Shown here: positions 34,193 to 42,921 of the stretch, one piece after another
Position numbering within the stretch: the first letter of the stretch is position 1
Layout: every line of letters begins with the position of its first letter
NCBI RefSeq assembly: GCF_050717535.1
Contig: NZ_JBOITM010000076.1
Location: 1-64,000, forward strand
Length of the DNA: 64,000 nt
Source: Clostridium_AD sp050717535
GTDB lineage: Bacteria > Bacillota > Clostridia > Clostridiales > Clostridiaceae
Direction: 5' to 3'
Notes under the pieces: model-generated
Databases searched by the model: none
What the model was told of the DNA's origin: nothing
The model's input: the letters and a program-made list of their open reading frames with translations, nothing else
Position numbers and translations under genes: made by a program

Positions 34193-34888
34193 TTATAGCC
34201 CTAATTCTCTTGATACTTGATCTGCTTTTTCACAGAATTCTTTTACTTTTGAAATATCTTTTTCCATTATACCATCCTCATATTTGTAACTGGTTTTTGT
34301 TAAGGAATCCACTCCGTAAGGTCTTACTTGTCGAATACATTCTTCTACGTTGTCAGGTCCAAGTCCACCAGCCATAATGACAGGAATATTCACGGATTTT
34401 ATAATTTCAGCATCTATATTCCAATCATGAGTAAGTCCACTTGCTCCAATACCGGTATCAGCAGCGAGTCCTGAATCAGTTAAAATGTAGTCGCAAAATT
34501 TTGCATACTCACGGGCTCTACCTACAGCTGCTGGTCCATCTACTAAAACAGCCTGCATAAGCTCTACTCCAGGGCATTCTTTATGTAGCCTATTAGCAAA
34601 TGCTACATCTGCCGTGAAATCCATTCCTGCAATATGCATAATATCTGGCTTTACACGTTTTGAAATAAAAATCATTTCATCTGGATCTTTATTCAGCATA
34701 ATGGCAACACATTTTACTCCTCTTTTTTTAGCTTCATCAAATATACGATCTACAACATCAAATGGTACACGGTGTGCTGGAACACCACCACTTTGCATAG
34801 GTACCAAACCGATATGATCTGCACCCGCATCCATGGTTGCTATACTTTCATTATAATTCACTAAAGAATAAATTTGTTTTATCATCAC
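34193..34888 (-). CDS. TrpF-like (phosphoribosylanthranilate isomerase family) TIM barrel, non-tryptophan context
   Basis: 231 aa. The family fingerprint is clear in the second half: ILTDSGLAADTGIGASGLTHDW (TrpF LLD..GGTG..FDW) and PVIMAGGLGPDNVEECI, then RPYGVDSLTKTS in place of the usual PxGVDVSSGVE. The first half has DAGADHIGLVP. True TrpF starts with KICG, whose Cys is the general base; here the start is IKQIYSL with no Cys, while the Asp of ILTDS is kept. No trp gene is nearby. It lies 10 bases downstream of the PsuK-like kinase, so it may isomerise or cleave the phosphorylated product. Activity is unknown. Confidence 0.8.
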   Translation of the reverse strand: MMIKQIYSLVNYNESIATMDAGADHIGLVPMQSGGVPAHRVPFDVVDRIFDEAKKRGVKCVAIMLNKDPDEMIFISKRVKPDIMHIAGMDFTADVAFANRLHKECPGVELMQAVLVDGPAAVGRAREYAKFCDYILTDSGLAADTGIGASGLTHDWNIDAEIIKSVNIPVIMAGGLGPDNVEECIRQVRPYGVDSLTKTSYKYEDGIMEKDISKVKEFCEKADQVSRELGL

Positions 34889-34898
34889 TTTGCACCTC

Positions 34899-35834
34899 TT
34901 ATAAATATTTTTTTGCTCGTTCTTCTAAGTTTTTGATATTAAAATATGGAGAAACTGACTGTGCTACTTCTACGGTTAAACTTGCTGCTGCCTGTGCTAG
35001 TTGTCCAATCTTAGTAAGTGTTAGTTTGTCCAGATACTTAAAACGTGCCCATATAATTGTAGCCATGCTACAATCACCAGCTCCATTTACACTGACAATG
35101 TGAGTAGGTAAAATGGCAACAGAGTCAACATCACCCTCTCTTGAACATAAGATTCCTTTTGATCCCATAGAGATAAAAACATTTTTCACACCTTTTTGAT
35201 TCAAAATCTTAGCAGCTTTCATGGCAGTTTTCTCATCCACAATATCAACACCCGTCAGAAAGCCAGCTTCTAATTCATTTGGTTTAAATGTATCAATTTT
35301 GTTTAATACATTTTCAAACCTGTTAACTTTTGTAACGGAAACAGGATCTACAAATACAGGCACACTGCAATGAATTAGTAGCCATTCAATAGATTCTTTT
35401 GGAACATTTCCATCAATTACACAAATAGATGCTCCATTAATAAAATCCATGCGTTTTTCAAAAAAATCGGGTGTCATATATTCTGTAATCTTCATATCAT
35501 TAACAGCAGTGACCATATCTCCTTGATTATCAGTCACATACAAATAAATTGAACTTTTTGTGTTTGGAACACATTCTGCATAATCAAGTTGGATATTATG
35601 CTTTTTACAATCATCAGAAAGGATTTTACCAAAATAATCATCACCATATACTCCAACTAGATAGGTAGGTACATCTAACTTTGTAAGATTTTGAGCAATG
35701 TTTTGTCCAACTCCACCAACGGTCATCTGAATATCTCCAATATTTGAATCTTTTTCTCTATATATATCTCCACTGAGGCCTGCTAAATCAAGATTTAAAC
35801 CTCCTATCACTACTACATAATCTTTCGTTTCCAT
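34899..35834 (-). CDS. PfkB-family carbohydrate kinase, pseudouridine-kinase-like
   Basis: 311 aa ribokinase-fold enzyme. GGVGQNIAQNLTKL (about 38-52) binds sugar, MVTAVNDMKITEYMTP and VIDGNVPKES are typical of the PsuK group, DPVSVTKVNRFENVL precedes the KPNELEAGFLTG block, and the catalytic anion hole is intact: N-G251-A-G-D254. It should phosphorylate the ribose 5-OH of a nucleoside or a similar sugar. No pseudouridine glycosidase (psuG) is adjacent; instead a TrpF-like barrel and an Fe-alcohol dehydrogenase follow in the operon. GGTGGTG precedes ATG 35834. Confidence 0.87.
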   Translation of the reverse strand: METKDYVVVIGGLNLDLAGLSGDIYREKDSNIGDIQMTVGGVGQNIAQNLTKLDVPTYLVGVYGDDYFGKILSDDCKKHNIQLDYAECVPNTKSSIYLYVTDNQGDMVTAVNDMKITEYMTPDFFEKRMDFINGASICVIDGNVPKESIEWLLIHCSVPVFVDPVSVTKVNRFENVLNKIDTFKPNELEAGFLTGVDIVDEKTAMKAAKILNQKGVKNVFISMGSKGILCSREGDVDSVAILPTHIVSVNGAGDCSMATIIWARFKYLDKLTLTKIGQLAQAAASLTVEVAQSVSPYFNIKNLEERAKKYL

Positions 35835-35904
35835 TTCGACACCACCTTGCTTTGTATTTGAATTATAGCATCATCTTTTTATAAAGACAACAAATATTTA
35901 CAGC

Positions 35905-35920
35905 ATAAACATTTGTTTAT
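35905..35920. promoter_or_regulatory. Palindrome upstream of the PsuK-like operon
   Basis: ATAAACATTTGTTTAT is a perfect palindrome of 7-bp arms around TT, 71 bases before the kinase start. It is a likely operator, and the HTH-PfkB protein at 30830 is the obvious candidate regulator. A looser AAACA/TGTTTG pair is seen near 30687 before that regulator's own gene. Confidence 0.5.
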
Positions 35921-35952
35921 ATGATAAAGTATCCTATATTACTATGGAGCAT

Positions 35953-35986
35953 AAAAAGAATAGACTATTAATAGCCTATTCTTTTT
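35953..35986 (-). terminator. Terminator of the DUF975 gene
   Basis: AAAAAGAATAG (35953-35963) pairs with CTATTCTTTTT (35976-35986) with an inner CTATT/AATAG pair. It is symmetric, so it can act on both strands. Confidence 0.8.
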
Positions 35987-36026
35987 ACACCGAACGCTAA
36001 ATTAACTACAATAATATGTAAATACT

Positions 36027-36719
36027 TTATATTAAAGTTTGTTCACTATAATTTTGTTTAATATCTAAAAAGAAATTAGCATATGTTAACTCCATATAAG
36101 GTACTATCCATAATAAACCAATACCTACTGTAAGTAATGCTACAAAGCCCCATCCTATAAAACTTAATTGTAAAAGAAAAAATTCCATTTTATGGCCATA
36201 CATTATTTTTCTACTTCTAATTAATGCTTCTTTTATTCCAATATTTTTCTCATCCGCTATAATATAATATGACATTGTATAGATTAATTCTATAAAAATT
36301 GAAACAGTAACTACAACTATTGAAATAATTACACCACTATTGGCTCCTGTATTGGGCGCCACAAATGAAATTAATTGCTGAATTATACTTGGAATATTTA
36401 ATACTATATAAATTATTAAGGCTGCTAAAAGTCTATTGAATCCGGTAAGTATATCCATCAATCTTACTTTTTCGCTTTTACTAAATTTAACATAGAATAT
36501 TGCTGAACTTAGTGCTAATGGTGATGTTAATACTAAAATTATATTAAAAGTATTATCCATGTTAACTTTAAATATAAAGTGTATTATTGCATAAAGTATA
36601 GCTTCTATAATCCCGTATGACAGTGTAAATAATATAGTCTTGCCTCTATTATCTTTTAGTTGCTCTCTTGCTTGTTTTCTGTAATCTGGTTGACCATTTA
36701 ATTGTGTTTCGACCTCCAT
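36027..36719 (-). CDS. DUF975 family membrane protein
   Basis: 230 aa with about five membrane segments. The N-terminus YRKQAREQLKDNRGKTILFTL is the standard start of DUF975 (PF06161), followed by helices and an ALIRSRKIMYGHKMEFFLLQLSFIGW block also typical of the family. The function is unknown. GAAGGAGG lies before ATG 36719. It is monocistronic with its own terminator. Confidence 0.85.
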   Translation of the reverse strand: MEVETQLNGQPDYRKQAREQLKDNRGKTILFTLSYGIIEAILYAIIHFIFKVNMDNTFNIILVLTSPLALSSAIFYVKFSKSEKVRLMDILTGFNRLLAALIIYIVLNIPSIIQQLISFVAPNTGANSGVIISIVVVTVSIFIELIYTMSYYIIADEKNIGIKEALIRSRKIMYGHKMEFFLLQLSFIGWGFVALLTVGIGLLWIVPYMELTYANFFLDIKQNYSEQTLI

Positions 36720-36936
36720 GTTTTTATGCCTCCTTCTGTTTCATTTAGTGCTTATAATTAGCTAATAATATTAGCAATCACTCTATTTGTATATTACTTT
36801 TGAATTTTAGAAAAATGTATCTCTTATTCAAGATATTAGCCCATAAAGTTCTATAAAACAAGTTTAGAAGCATAAAAAAGCATTAATAACACATAAACGG
36901 AACTATTATATTGTATATTTGCAATATTTGTTGCTT

Positions 36937-36989
36937 AATAGTTGCCTAAGAAACTATTGTGATGTATAATAGTTTCTTGGGCAACTATT
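36937..36989. promoter_or_regulatory. Operator/promoter region of the MarR-MATE operon
   Basis: Two 22-bp arms (36937-36958 and 36968-36989) are inverted repeats with a single mismatch; each begins AATAGTT and ends AACTATT, so each arm is itself a partial palindrome. The pair ends 16 bases before the MarR start, as expected for autoregulation. Confidence 0.75.
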
Positions 36990-37005
36990 ATGGGAGGATG
37001 AAAAT

Positions 37006-37434
37006 ATGCGTAAAATAATAGGAAAAAATATTTCAATATTATATAGACATGAAAAAAATTTTGTAGATGCTAAGCTAAAAAAATACAATCTCAATAAAGT
37101 TCAAGCGGAAGTATTGTTATTTTTATGGGAGGACAATGGCGCTAACCTAACACAAATAAATGAATTGTTTTTATTTAATAAGGCTACTATAACAAAAATA
37201 ATAACCCATCTTGAAAAATATAATTATGTTAATAGAGTAGTTTGCGAGAGTGATAGACGAGAAAAGGGCATATATTTAACTGATAAAGCAAAAAATATAT
37301 TTTCTAGTATTACAGAAATACTAAAAGAATGGGAGGATATTCTCATTGCTAATATTTCAAATGATGATATAGAAAAAATAAGAAGTATGCTAGCCAAAAT
37401 GGTAGATAATATAACGAGATTAAAGGAGAATTAA
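37006..37434 (+). CDS. MarR-family transcriptional regulator
   Basis: 142 aa winged-helix repressor: LTQINELFLFNKATITKIITHLEKYNYVNR is the recognition part and CESDRREKGIYLTDKA the wing. GGGAGG lies 7 bases before ATG. It precedes the MATE exporter by 2 bases, so the pair is an operon in which the regulator probably represses both through the inverted repeat at 36937-36989 until a drug-like ligand binds. Confidence 0.92.
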   Translation: MRKIIGKNISILYRHEKNFVDAKLKKYNLNKVQAEVLLFLWEDNGANLTQINELFLFNKATITKIITHLEKYNYVNRVVCESDRREKGIYLTDKAKNIFSSITEILKEWEDILIANISNDDIEKIRSMLAKMVDNITRLKEN

Positions 37435-37436
37435 CA

Positions 37437-38834
37437 ATGAAAGAAAGTATGTATAAACTAGGTAATATGGATATAAAGAAGCTGATTATAAAGATGTCGT
37501 TGCCAGCAATGCTGTCTATGATTGTACAAGCACTATATAATGTTGTAGACAGTATGTTTGTAGCAAAAATATCAGTGAAGGCACTTACAGCTTTATCCAT
37601 AGTTTTTCCAATACAATTAATAATAGTATCAATATTTGTGGGACTTGGTGTGGGGGTTAACTCATTTATGTCAAGAAAACTGGGTGAGGAGAATAAAGAT
37701 GTTGCGACAAATACGGCGGAACACGGATTTGCAATAGGTATTATATTGTGGATTATGCTTGCGATTTGTTCAACATTTGTACCTCAAATGTTTTCTAAGC
37801 TATTTACTAACGACCCTGTTGTTATTAAATATGCAACACAGTATACTAGGATTATTATGCTGTTCTCATTTGGGAGCATTATATCAGAAGTGTGTATGAA
37901 TATTTTAAGATCCACAGGTGACATGTTAAGTTCTATGAGAATACAGTTATTAGGTGCGATAACCAACATTGTTTTAGACCCAATTCTTATTTACGGATTA
38001 TTGTTTTTTCCTAAATTGGATGTGCGAGGGGCAGCAATAGCAACGGTTATTGGTCAAATATGTTCTATGTTATATGCACTTAAACTTGTACTTAGAAACA
38101 AAAATGGACTAAAACTAAATTTAAAGAAATTTCATTATAGTAGAAATATCACAGGTGAAATACTCAAAGTTGGAATCCCTGCTATGTTTATGCAAATGGT
38201 GGGATCCGTAATGGTATCTGGTATAAATTTGATTTTAGCAGGATTTTCTGGAACTGCTGTTGCAGTATTTGGAGCATATTTTAAATTACAATCTTTTATA
38301 TATATGCCTGTATTCGGATTGACACAAGGACTTATGCCTATAATTGGCTATAATTATGGAGCAAAAAATAAGCAAAGGGTACTTGAAACTGTTAAGTATG
38401 GTTGCATATTTGCGTGTGCAATAATGCTGGTTGGTACTACTGTATTTGTAATATTTCCGAGGCAGCTGCTTATGCTATTTAGCAGTACATCACAGATGGA
38501 GGCAATTGGGATTGAGTGTTTGAGAATTATCAGTATAGGTTTTATGTTTTCTGGGGTAGCAATAGTTCTTTCCGTGGTTTTCCAAGCGCTTGGTAAAGCA
38601 GAAGTAAGCCTTGTTATATCTTTTGCAAGACAGATTATTATTTTATTACCATTGGCATTTTTTCTAAGTAAATTAATTGGATTAACCGGAATATGGATGG
38701 CATTCCCAATATCAGAAACAGTTTCGCTAATAATTTCTGGGTACTTTGCAATCAGAGTATATCGAGAAAAAATTCGAGATTTAGGGGACGAAATACAAGA
38801 TGGTAGTAGCTACGATTTGCTAGAGGAAATATAA
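37437..38834 (+). CDS. MATE-family multidrug efflux transporter
   Basis: 465 aa with 12 membrane segments in two similar halves (MSLPAMLSMIVQALYNVVDSMFV at the first helix; VGIPAMFMQMVGSVMVSGINLIL at the seventh). It is close in length and opening to MepA-type clostridial/staphylococcal members. It exports cationic drugs using a sodium or proton gradient. AAAGGAGA lies before ATG, and the gene is coupled to the MarR gene upstream. Terminator at 38851. Confidence 0.93.
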   Translation: MKESMYKLGNMDIKKLIIKMSLPAMLSMIVQALYNVVDSMFVAKISVKALTALSIVFPIQLIIVSIFVGLGVGVNSFMSRKLGEENKDVATNTAEHGFAIGIILWIMLAICSTFVPQMFSKLFTNDPVVIKYATQYTRIIMLFSFGSIISEVCMNILRSTGDMLSSMRIQLLGAITNIVLDPILIYGLLFFPKLDVRGAAIATVIGQICSMLYALKLVLRNKNGLKLNLKKFHYSRNITGEILKVGIPAMFMQMVGSVMVSGINLILAGFSGTAVAVFGAYFKLQSFIYMPVFGLTQGLMPIIGYNYGAKNKQRVLETVKYGCIFACAIMLVGTTVFVIFPRQLLMLFSSTSQMEAIGIECLRIISIGFMFSGVAIVLSVVFQALGKAEVSLVISFARQIIILLPLAFFLSKLIGLTGIWMAFPISETVSLIISGYFAIRVYREKIRDLGDEIQDGSSYDLLEEI

Positions 38835-38850
38835 TTATTATATGTTGACA

Positions 38851-38893
38851 CAAGTAACCCTATAGCAATTTGATATGGGGTTACTTGCTTTTA
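38851..38893 (+). terminator. Terminator of the MarR-MATE operon
   Basis: CAAGTAACCCTATA (38851-38864) pairs with TATGGGGTTACTTG (38874-38887) with one G-U pair, followed by CTTTTAAG. Confidence 0.85.
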
Positions 38894-39013
38894 AGTTAAT
38901 ATTAACATTGAAAATGATTAGTTATCTCATTTGACCTTGTGGCTTTTGGCAGAAATCATTTCCTTGATTTTGCATGTACAAGAGTTATTGAAGTAATAAT
39001 AATTTAAGTGCAG

Positions 39014-39089
39014 TTGACAAATAGTGTTTATAGTTATATTATATAATAGTTATGTTATATAACAGTTAAATGAGTAACTATTATATAAT
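39014..39089 (+). promoter_or_regulatory. Promoter and operator of the second MarR gene
   Basis: TTGACA (39014-39019) has TATTAT 17 bases downstream (39037-39042). A perfect 15-bp inverted repeat, ATTATATAATAGTTA (39038-39052) and TAACTATTATATAAT (39075-39089), covers the -10 and start region, so repressor binding would block the promoter. Confidence 0.72.
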
Positions 39090-39143
39090 TTCACTTTGTA
39101 GTCAAACTAAATTAAAAATATATTTAAATGAATGGAGAATTGA

Positions 39144-39593
39144 ATGGGGAATGAATATATTGATGAAATTTTTGATGAATTAATATCGGTTTTTCCGATG
39201 TTTACAAAAAAAATTTTTGTAATAAATGACAATACAATTACAAATAAGGGAATAGCAAGGGCACACGTAAATCTAATGCGTTTCTTGAAAACCGAAGGTG
39301 CTTGTACCATGACAGATTTAGGTAAAATGCTTTATGTGTCAAAACCGAATATAACTGTATTAGTTAATAAACTTGTGGAATTTAATATGGTGAAAAGGAT
39401 ATTAGATCAAAATGACAGGCGGATAATCTATATAGAACTAACGGAAATAGGGCATACTTGTTTAGAAAAACATACAGAGGCTATGAAAATATCTTTTAAT
39501 AAAAGCATGCAGAAATTTAATATAGACGATCTGGCATTGTTAAAAGAAACACTTAACAATATGAAAATCATTGTAGAAAAAATCGAAGAATAG
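39144..39593 (+). CDS. MarR-family transcriptional regulator
   Basis: 149 aa. Helix-turn-helix MTDLGKMLYVSKPNITVLVNKLVEFNMVKR and wing DQNDRRIIYIELTEIG. GGAG lies upstream of ATG 39144. The operator-like repeat at 39038-39089 suggests autorepression, and the carboxyethylornithine synthase gene 38 bases downstream is the likely second target. Confidence 0.9.
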   Translation: MGNEYIDEIFDELISVFPMFTKKIFVINDNTITNKGIARAHVNLMRFLKTEGACTMTDLGKMLYVSKPNITVLVNKLVEFNMVKRILDQNDRRIIYIELTEIGHTCLEKHTEAMKISFNKSMQKFNIDDLALLKETLNNMKIIVEKIEE

Positions 39594-39631
39594 TATATGT
39601 TTTTGGAACATTATACGAGGAGGGCTAACGT

Positions 39632-40564
39632 ATGAAATTAGGTTTTATTATCCCCAATTATCCTGATGAAAAAAGAGTTGCATTATTACCTACGCATGTA
39701 AAGGATTTTGAGAATGACATTGTGATTGAACATAACTTTGGACTTAATCTAAATATAAAAGATTATGAATATGAAAAAGTTGGGTGTAAAATAGCCACGC
39801 GTGCTGAAATTTTTTCTGATTGTCCTGCAATTTTCTCAATTAAATGTATTCAAGAAGATGACTATAAAAATATTAGACCAAACCAAATGATTATTGGTTG
39901 GACTCATCCTAACGGGTCTGGCAAAGGTTTTATGGAATCACAATTTAATTTAAAAAATCTAACAATTGTAGATTTGGACAATGTTCATCCTCAAGTTTAT
40001 TACAAAGATAAGATAAAATTAATCGATTGGATTAAACCGAATTTTATCAAAGATAATAGCTTCATTGCTGGATATTCTTCTGTTTTACATGCTTTGTTAA
40101 ACTTTGGTATGATACCAGATCATAGCACAAATATAGCAGTACTAGGCTGTGGGAACGTTTCTCAAGGAGCATTTTGTGCTGTTTCAAAATTTAATAATAA
40201 TGTAAGAATGTTTTATAGAAAAACTATGCATGAGTTTATTGAAGAACGCGAAAGCTTTGATATTATAATAAATGGTATTGAGGTAGATCAAACTGGACTG
40301 CACATACTATCTTTAGAGCAGCAAAAGGGTTTAAAGAAAAACTGCTTAATAATTGATGCTGCTGCAAATGCTGGTAAAGCTATTGAAGGTACAATCTTTT
40401 CTACTTTAAATAATCCCATCTATAATAAAGAAGACGTGTATTATTATGTAGTAAGTAATGCACCATCTATTTTCTATAAACAAGCAAGTCTTAAAATAAG
40501 TGAAAGTTTCAGTAAAAATGTTTACCAAAGAGATGTCAATATATTTAAAGACTTGGTTGAATAA
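39632..40564 (+). CDS. N5-(carboxyethyl)ornithine synthase-like dehydrogenase
   Basis: 310 aa, member of the alanine dehydrogenase/transhydrogenase fold. The opening LGFIIPNYPDEKRVALLPTH and GWTHPNGSGKGF, and the Rossmann motif AVLGCGNVSQGAF (about 168-180) with no proton-channel domain, match the Lactococcus enzyme that joins pyruvate to ornithine (or lysine) using NADPH. CGAGGAGGG precedes ATG. It follows the MarR gene closely. The closest alternative is a saccharopine or opine dehydrogenase of related fold. Confidence 0.85.
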   Translation: MKLGFIIPNYPDEKRVALLPTHVKDFENDIVIEHNFGLNLNIKDYEYEKVGCKIATRAEIFSDCPAIFSIKCIQEDDYKNIRPNQMIIGWTHPNGSGKGFMESQFNLKNLTIVDLDNVHPQVYYKDKIKLIDWIKPNFIKDNSFIAGYSSVLHALLNFGMIPDHSTNIAVLGCGNVSQGAFCAVSKFNNNVRMFYRKTMHEFIEERESFDIIINGIEVDQTGLHILSLEQQKGLKKNCLIIDAAANAGKAIEGTIFSTLNNPIYNKEDVYYYVVSNAPSIFYKQASLKISESFSKNVYQRDVNIFKDLVE

Positions 40565-40569
40565 ATTTA

Positions 40570-41175
40570 TTAGAATCCAAGCTCTTCATCTATCAATACG
40601 ACTTCCATATCCATGTTATACATCTTTTTATAGTAAATTACAAGGCCATTGCAGATACGATCTGGACTGGAACAATTATAACAATGATCTCCTTTTATTG
40701 CACATGGGGTTCTAAGTCCTAATCTCATAGCATTATGAGGAGCAGCAATGTTACGTGCACGCCAAATGGCATCCTCAAGTGACTGCGAGATTTTATTTGT
40801 GCCGACAACAAAATATACCTTCTTATGACCGAACAGTGATCCAGCTACACGATTACCCGTGTCATCAATATTAACAAACTCTCCTGATTCTGATAGGGCA
40901 TTGACTGACGTCAGAAAAATATCTGTAGTCAGGCATTCTATTGCAGTATCGCCGAATGTTTTCCCTGCCACCAAATGCTTAGGGTCAACAACCTTGTTAT
41001 GCGTGGCAAGTCTATCAAACAAGTTCATATGTAGCATAGTATCAGAATCACCAAATCCAATATAAGTGTCATTAAGACTGCTGTCTAAATACAGTGCCGC
41101 ATCTTCGGCGGTTTTAAAGAAGCTTACCTCATAATTATTTTTCTTAAGTGCGGTAATTGTTTTTTCAATATTCAT
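40570..41175 (-). CDS. LUD-domain (LutC/DUF162-like) protein
   Basis: 201 aa single LUD domain: YIGFGDSDTMLHMNLFDRL near the start, FLTSVNALSESGEFVNIDDTGNRVAG in the middle and VYFVVGTNKI. A C-terminal cysteine group (CAIKGDHCYNCSSPDRIC) could bind a metal or cluster. LUD proteins occur in lactate oxidation (LutABC), but this short Cys-tailed form is frequent alone in clostridia and has no proven activity. It ends 5 bases from the convergent carboxyethylornithine synthase gene. Confidence 0.88.
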   Translation of the reverse strand: MNIEKTITALKKNNYEVSFFKTAEDAALYLDSSLNDTYIGFGDSDTMLHMNLFDRLATHNKVVDPKHLVAGKTFGDTAIECLTTDIFLTSVNALSESGEFVNIDDTGNRVAGSLFGHKKVYFVVGTNKISQSLEDAIWRARNIAAPHNAMRLGLRTPCAIKGDHCYNCSSPDRICNGLVIYYKKMYNMDMEVVLIDEELGF

Positions 41176-41403
41176 AGTTTTGTTATATCCTCCAATCTAT
41201 TTTTCATTTAAAATCCTTTTTATGTTTTACTTTATAATAATTTTTGTTAAAGATTCTTTTTTAAAATAATAAACTCAACTTTTAGCTATATATGTATTAT
41301 ACTATATTTTTGTTTCGATTTTGTAAACATACCTTCATAGTTGTAGGTATATTCGAAGATGCTTTCACCGGGAGAGTTGATATGATGTAGTGGATAAATA
41401 TAA

Positions 41404-41441
41404 TAAAAAATCATGAATGTAAGGTGGCATACATTCATGAT
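41404..41441 (-). terminator. Terminator of the yjiH-like gene
   Basis: ATCATGAATGTA (41410-41421) pairs perfectly with TACATTCATGAT (41430-41441). The A run at 41404-41410 gives the T tract on the minus strand. The rest of 41176-41504 is AT-rich promoter DNA for the LUD gene. Confidence 0.85.
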
Positions 41442-41504
41442 ATTTTATTATTTTTATATTTACTTTTGGTTGTTTTTTTTAGATAAATTGTCAGTGTAAC
41501 TCAC

Positions 41505-42827
41505 TTATAATATTATATATGCAATAGGTATAGTTATTATTAATGTAAGTACTACCCTTTCAAACCATATTATAATTATCTCAGGTATACTTACTGGTAT
41601 ATCAGTTGACAATATGCATGGTATTGATGCAGAGAAAAACAATATTCCTGAAACTGATACTACCGCAACTACAAATTTTGTTACAAGAGGAGCACCAACA
41701 ACTAACAATGCAGGTAAAAACATTTCAGCTATTCCTACTGCACATGCTTTTGATGCGAGCAATGGTTGTGGTAATTTAAACAGCAAAGTTATTGGGTAAA
41801 AAACATATCCTATTATATTAAACACAGGTGTGTATTTTGCAAGAACTAATCCTAATAATCCTACAGACATTATTGATGGTAATATTCCCATAGCCATAAT
41901 AAATCCATCTTTTAGATTATCAACAATATTTTTTCCTATTGATACTGAATTTTTGGAAGCATCTATTCCTGCTTCCCATGCATTTTTAAATATATTTCCA
42001 CCCTTAGATATTTCAGGATTACCCTTTTGATTATTATAGTATTCATCAGATTTATGACTTAAAGGTCTTAGTCTTACAGTAATGGCTGTAACGATAAAAG
42101 TAATTATTAATGTTACCCAAAAATATTTAGTCCACAAATTCATTATTCCTAATGTTTTTGCAACTATAATCATAAAAGTTGCAGATACGGTAGAAAATCC
42201 TGTAGCAATAATTGCAGCTTCTTTTGTTGTATATTTTCCCTCTTTATAAACCCTGTTAGTAATTAACAATGCAATAGAATAACTTCCCACAAAAGAAGCA
42301 ACTGCATCAACAGCAGAACGTCCGGGAGTTTTCCATACTGGGCTCATAATTGGTTTCATTAAGACACCTATAAATTCCATAAGTCCATAACCAACTAAAA
42401 ATGCTAAAAATACTGAACCTAAAGGAACAATTAAGCCTACTGGGATAACTAACGAATTAAATAAGAATGGAATCATGTCTTTTTCAAATAGAAAGCGTGG
42501 CCCAAAGTTAAAGAATGCCATGAATCCTATTGCGATACCTGATAATTTAAGTAAAGAAAATACTAATGTTACCTTATCTTTGTTCCATGTTTTTTTGTAG
42601 AAAGGATATAATCCACCTAAAATAATAACTATTAGCCCATAAATTCCAGCACCTTTAGCAGATAATCCTTTTAGTGCCGTAACTAAATGGTCTATTGGGA
42701 TAGTCGTTTTCCCATTTATTGTTATTGTAATAAAAAACATGAATATTCCAATTATACTATAAAATAAAAATTTAAATGTAGCATTGAGGTTGGTGTTGGG
42801 TACTTTTACAGGATGTGTATTATTCAT
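41505..42827 (-). CDS. YjiH-family membrane protein with nucleoside-recognition (Gate) domains
   Basis: 440 aa with about ten membrane helices. The first third (FKFLFYSIIGIFMFFITITI, GGLYPFYKKTW) and the GYGLMEFIGVLMKPIMSPVWKTPGRSAVDAVASFVGSYS block are characteristic of YjiH/Gate proteins, which also include SpoIIIAE-like and SpmA/B proteins. The substrate is unknown; nucleoside or ion transport has been suggested for Gate proteins. GAGGAGG lies before ATG 42827. The 5' leader may be structured (42866-42921). Confidence 0.85.
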   Translation of the reverse strand: MNNTHPVKVPNTNLNATFKFLFYSIIGIFMFFITITINGKTTIPIDHLVTALKGLSAKGAGIYGLIVIILGGLYPFYKKTWNKDKVTLVFSLLKLSGIAIGFMAFFNFGPRFLFEKDMIPFLFNSLVIPVGLIVPLGSVFLAFLVGYGLMEFIGVLMKPIMSPVWKTPGRSAVDAVASFVGSYSIALLITNRVYKEGKYTTKEAAIIATGFSTVSATFMIIVAKTLGIMNLWTKYFWVTLIITFIVTAITVRLRPLSHKSDEYYNNQKGNPEISKGGNIFKNAWEAGIDASKNSVSIGKNIVDNLKDGFIMAMGILPSIMSVGLLGLVLAKYTPVFNIIGYVFYPITLLFKLPQPLLASKACAVGIAEMFLPALLVVGAPLVTKFVVAVVSVSGILFFSASIPCILSTDIPVSIPEIIIIWFERVVLTLIITIPIAYIIL

Positions 42828-42865
42828 AATTTTTATTCCTCCTCTATAAATATATAGTCAATTCG

Positions 42866-42921
42866 GGAACTCTTAGGCACCCATGTATCTCAGTTCCAGA
42901 GGAATATTTTCGTTCTTACCC
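42866..42921 (-). promoter_or_regulatory. Possible structured leader of the yjiH-like gene
   Basis: On the minus strand GGAACT (42892-42897) pairs with AGTTCC (42866-42871) around a 20-base GC-richer loop. The overlapping TTCC-TCT-GGAA (42894-42904) is an alternative hairpin, and GGGGGT lies just before. This stretch is far less AT-rich than its surroundings. It matches no riboswitch class I know. The rest of 42828-43290 is AT-rich and gene-free. Confidence 0.4.

Noticed and set aside
34193..34888. True tryptophan-pathway trpF
   Set aside because: The KICG cysteine is missing, the phosphate-binding GVDVSSGVE is altered, and the neighbours are a kinase and a dehydrogenase, with no trp genes.
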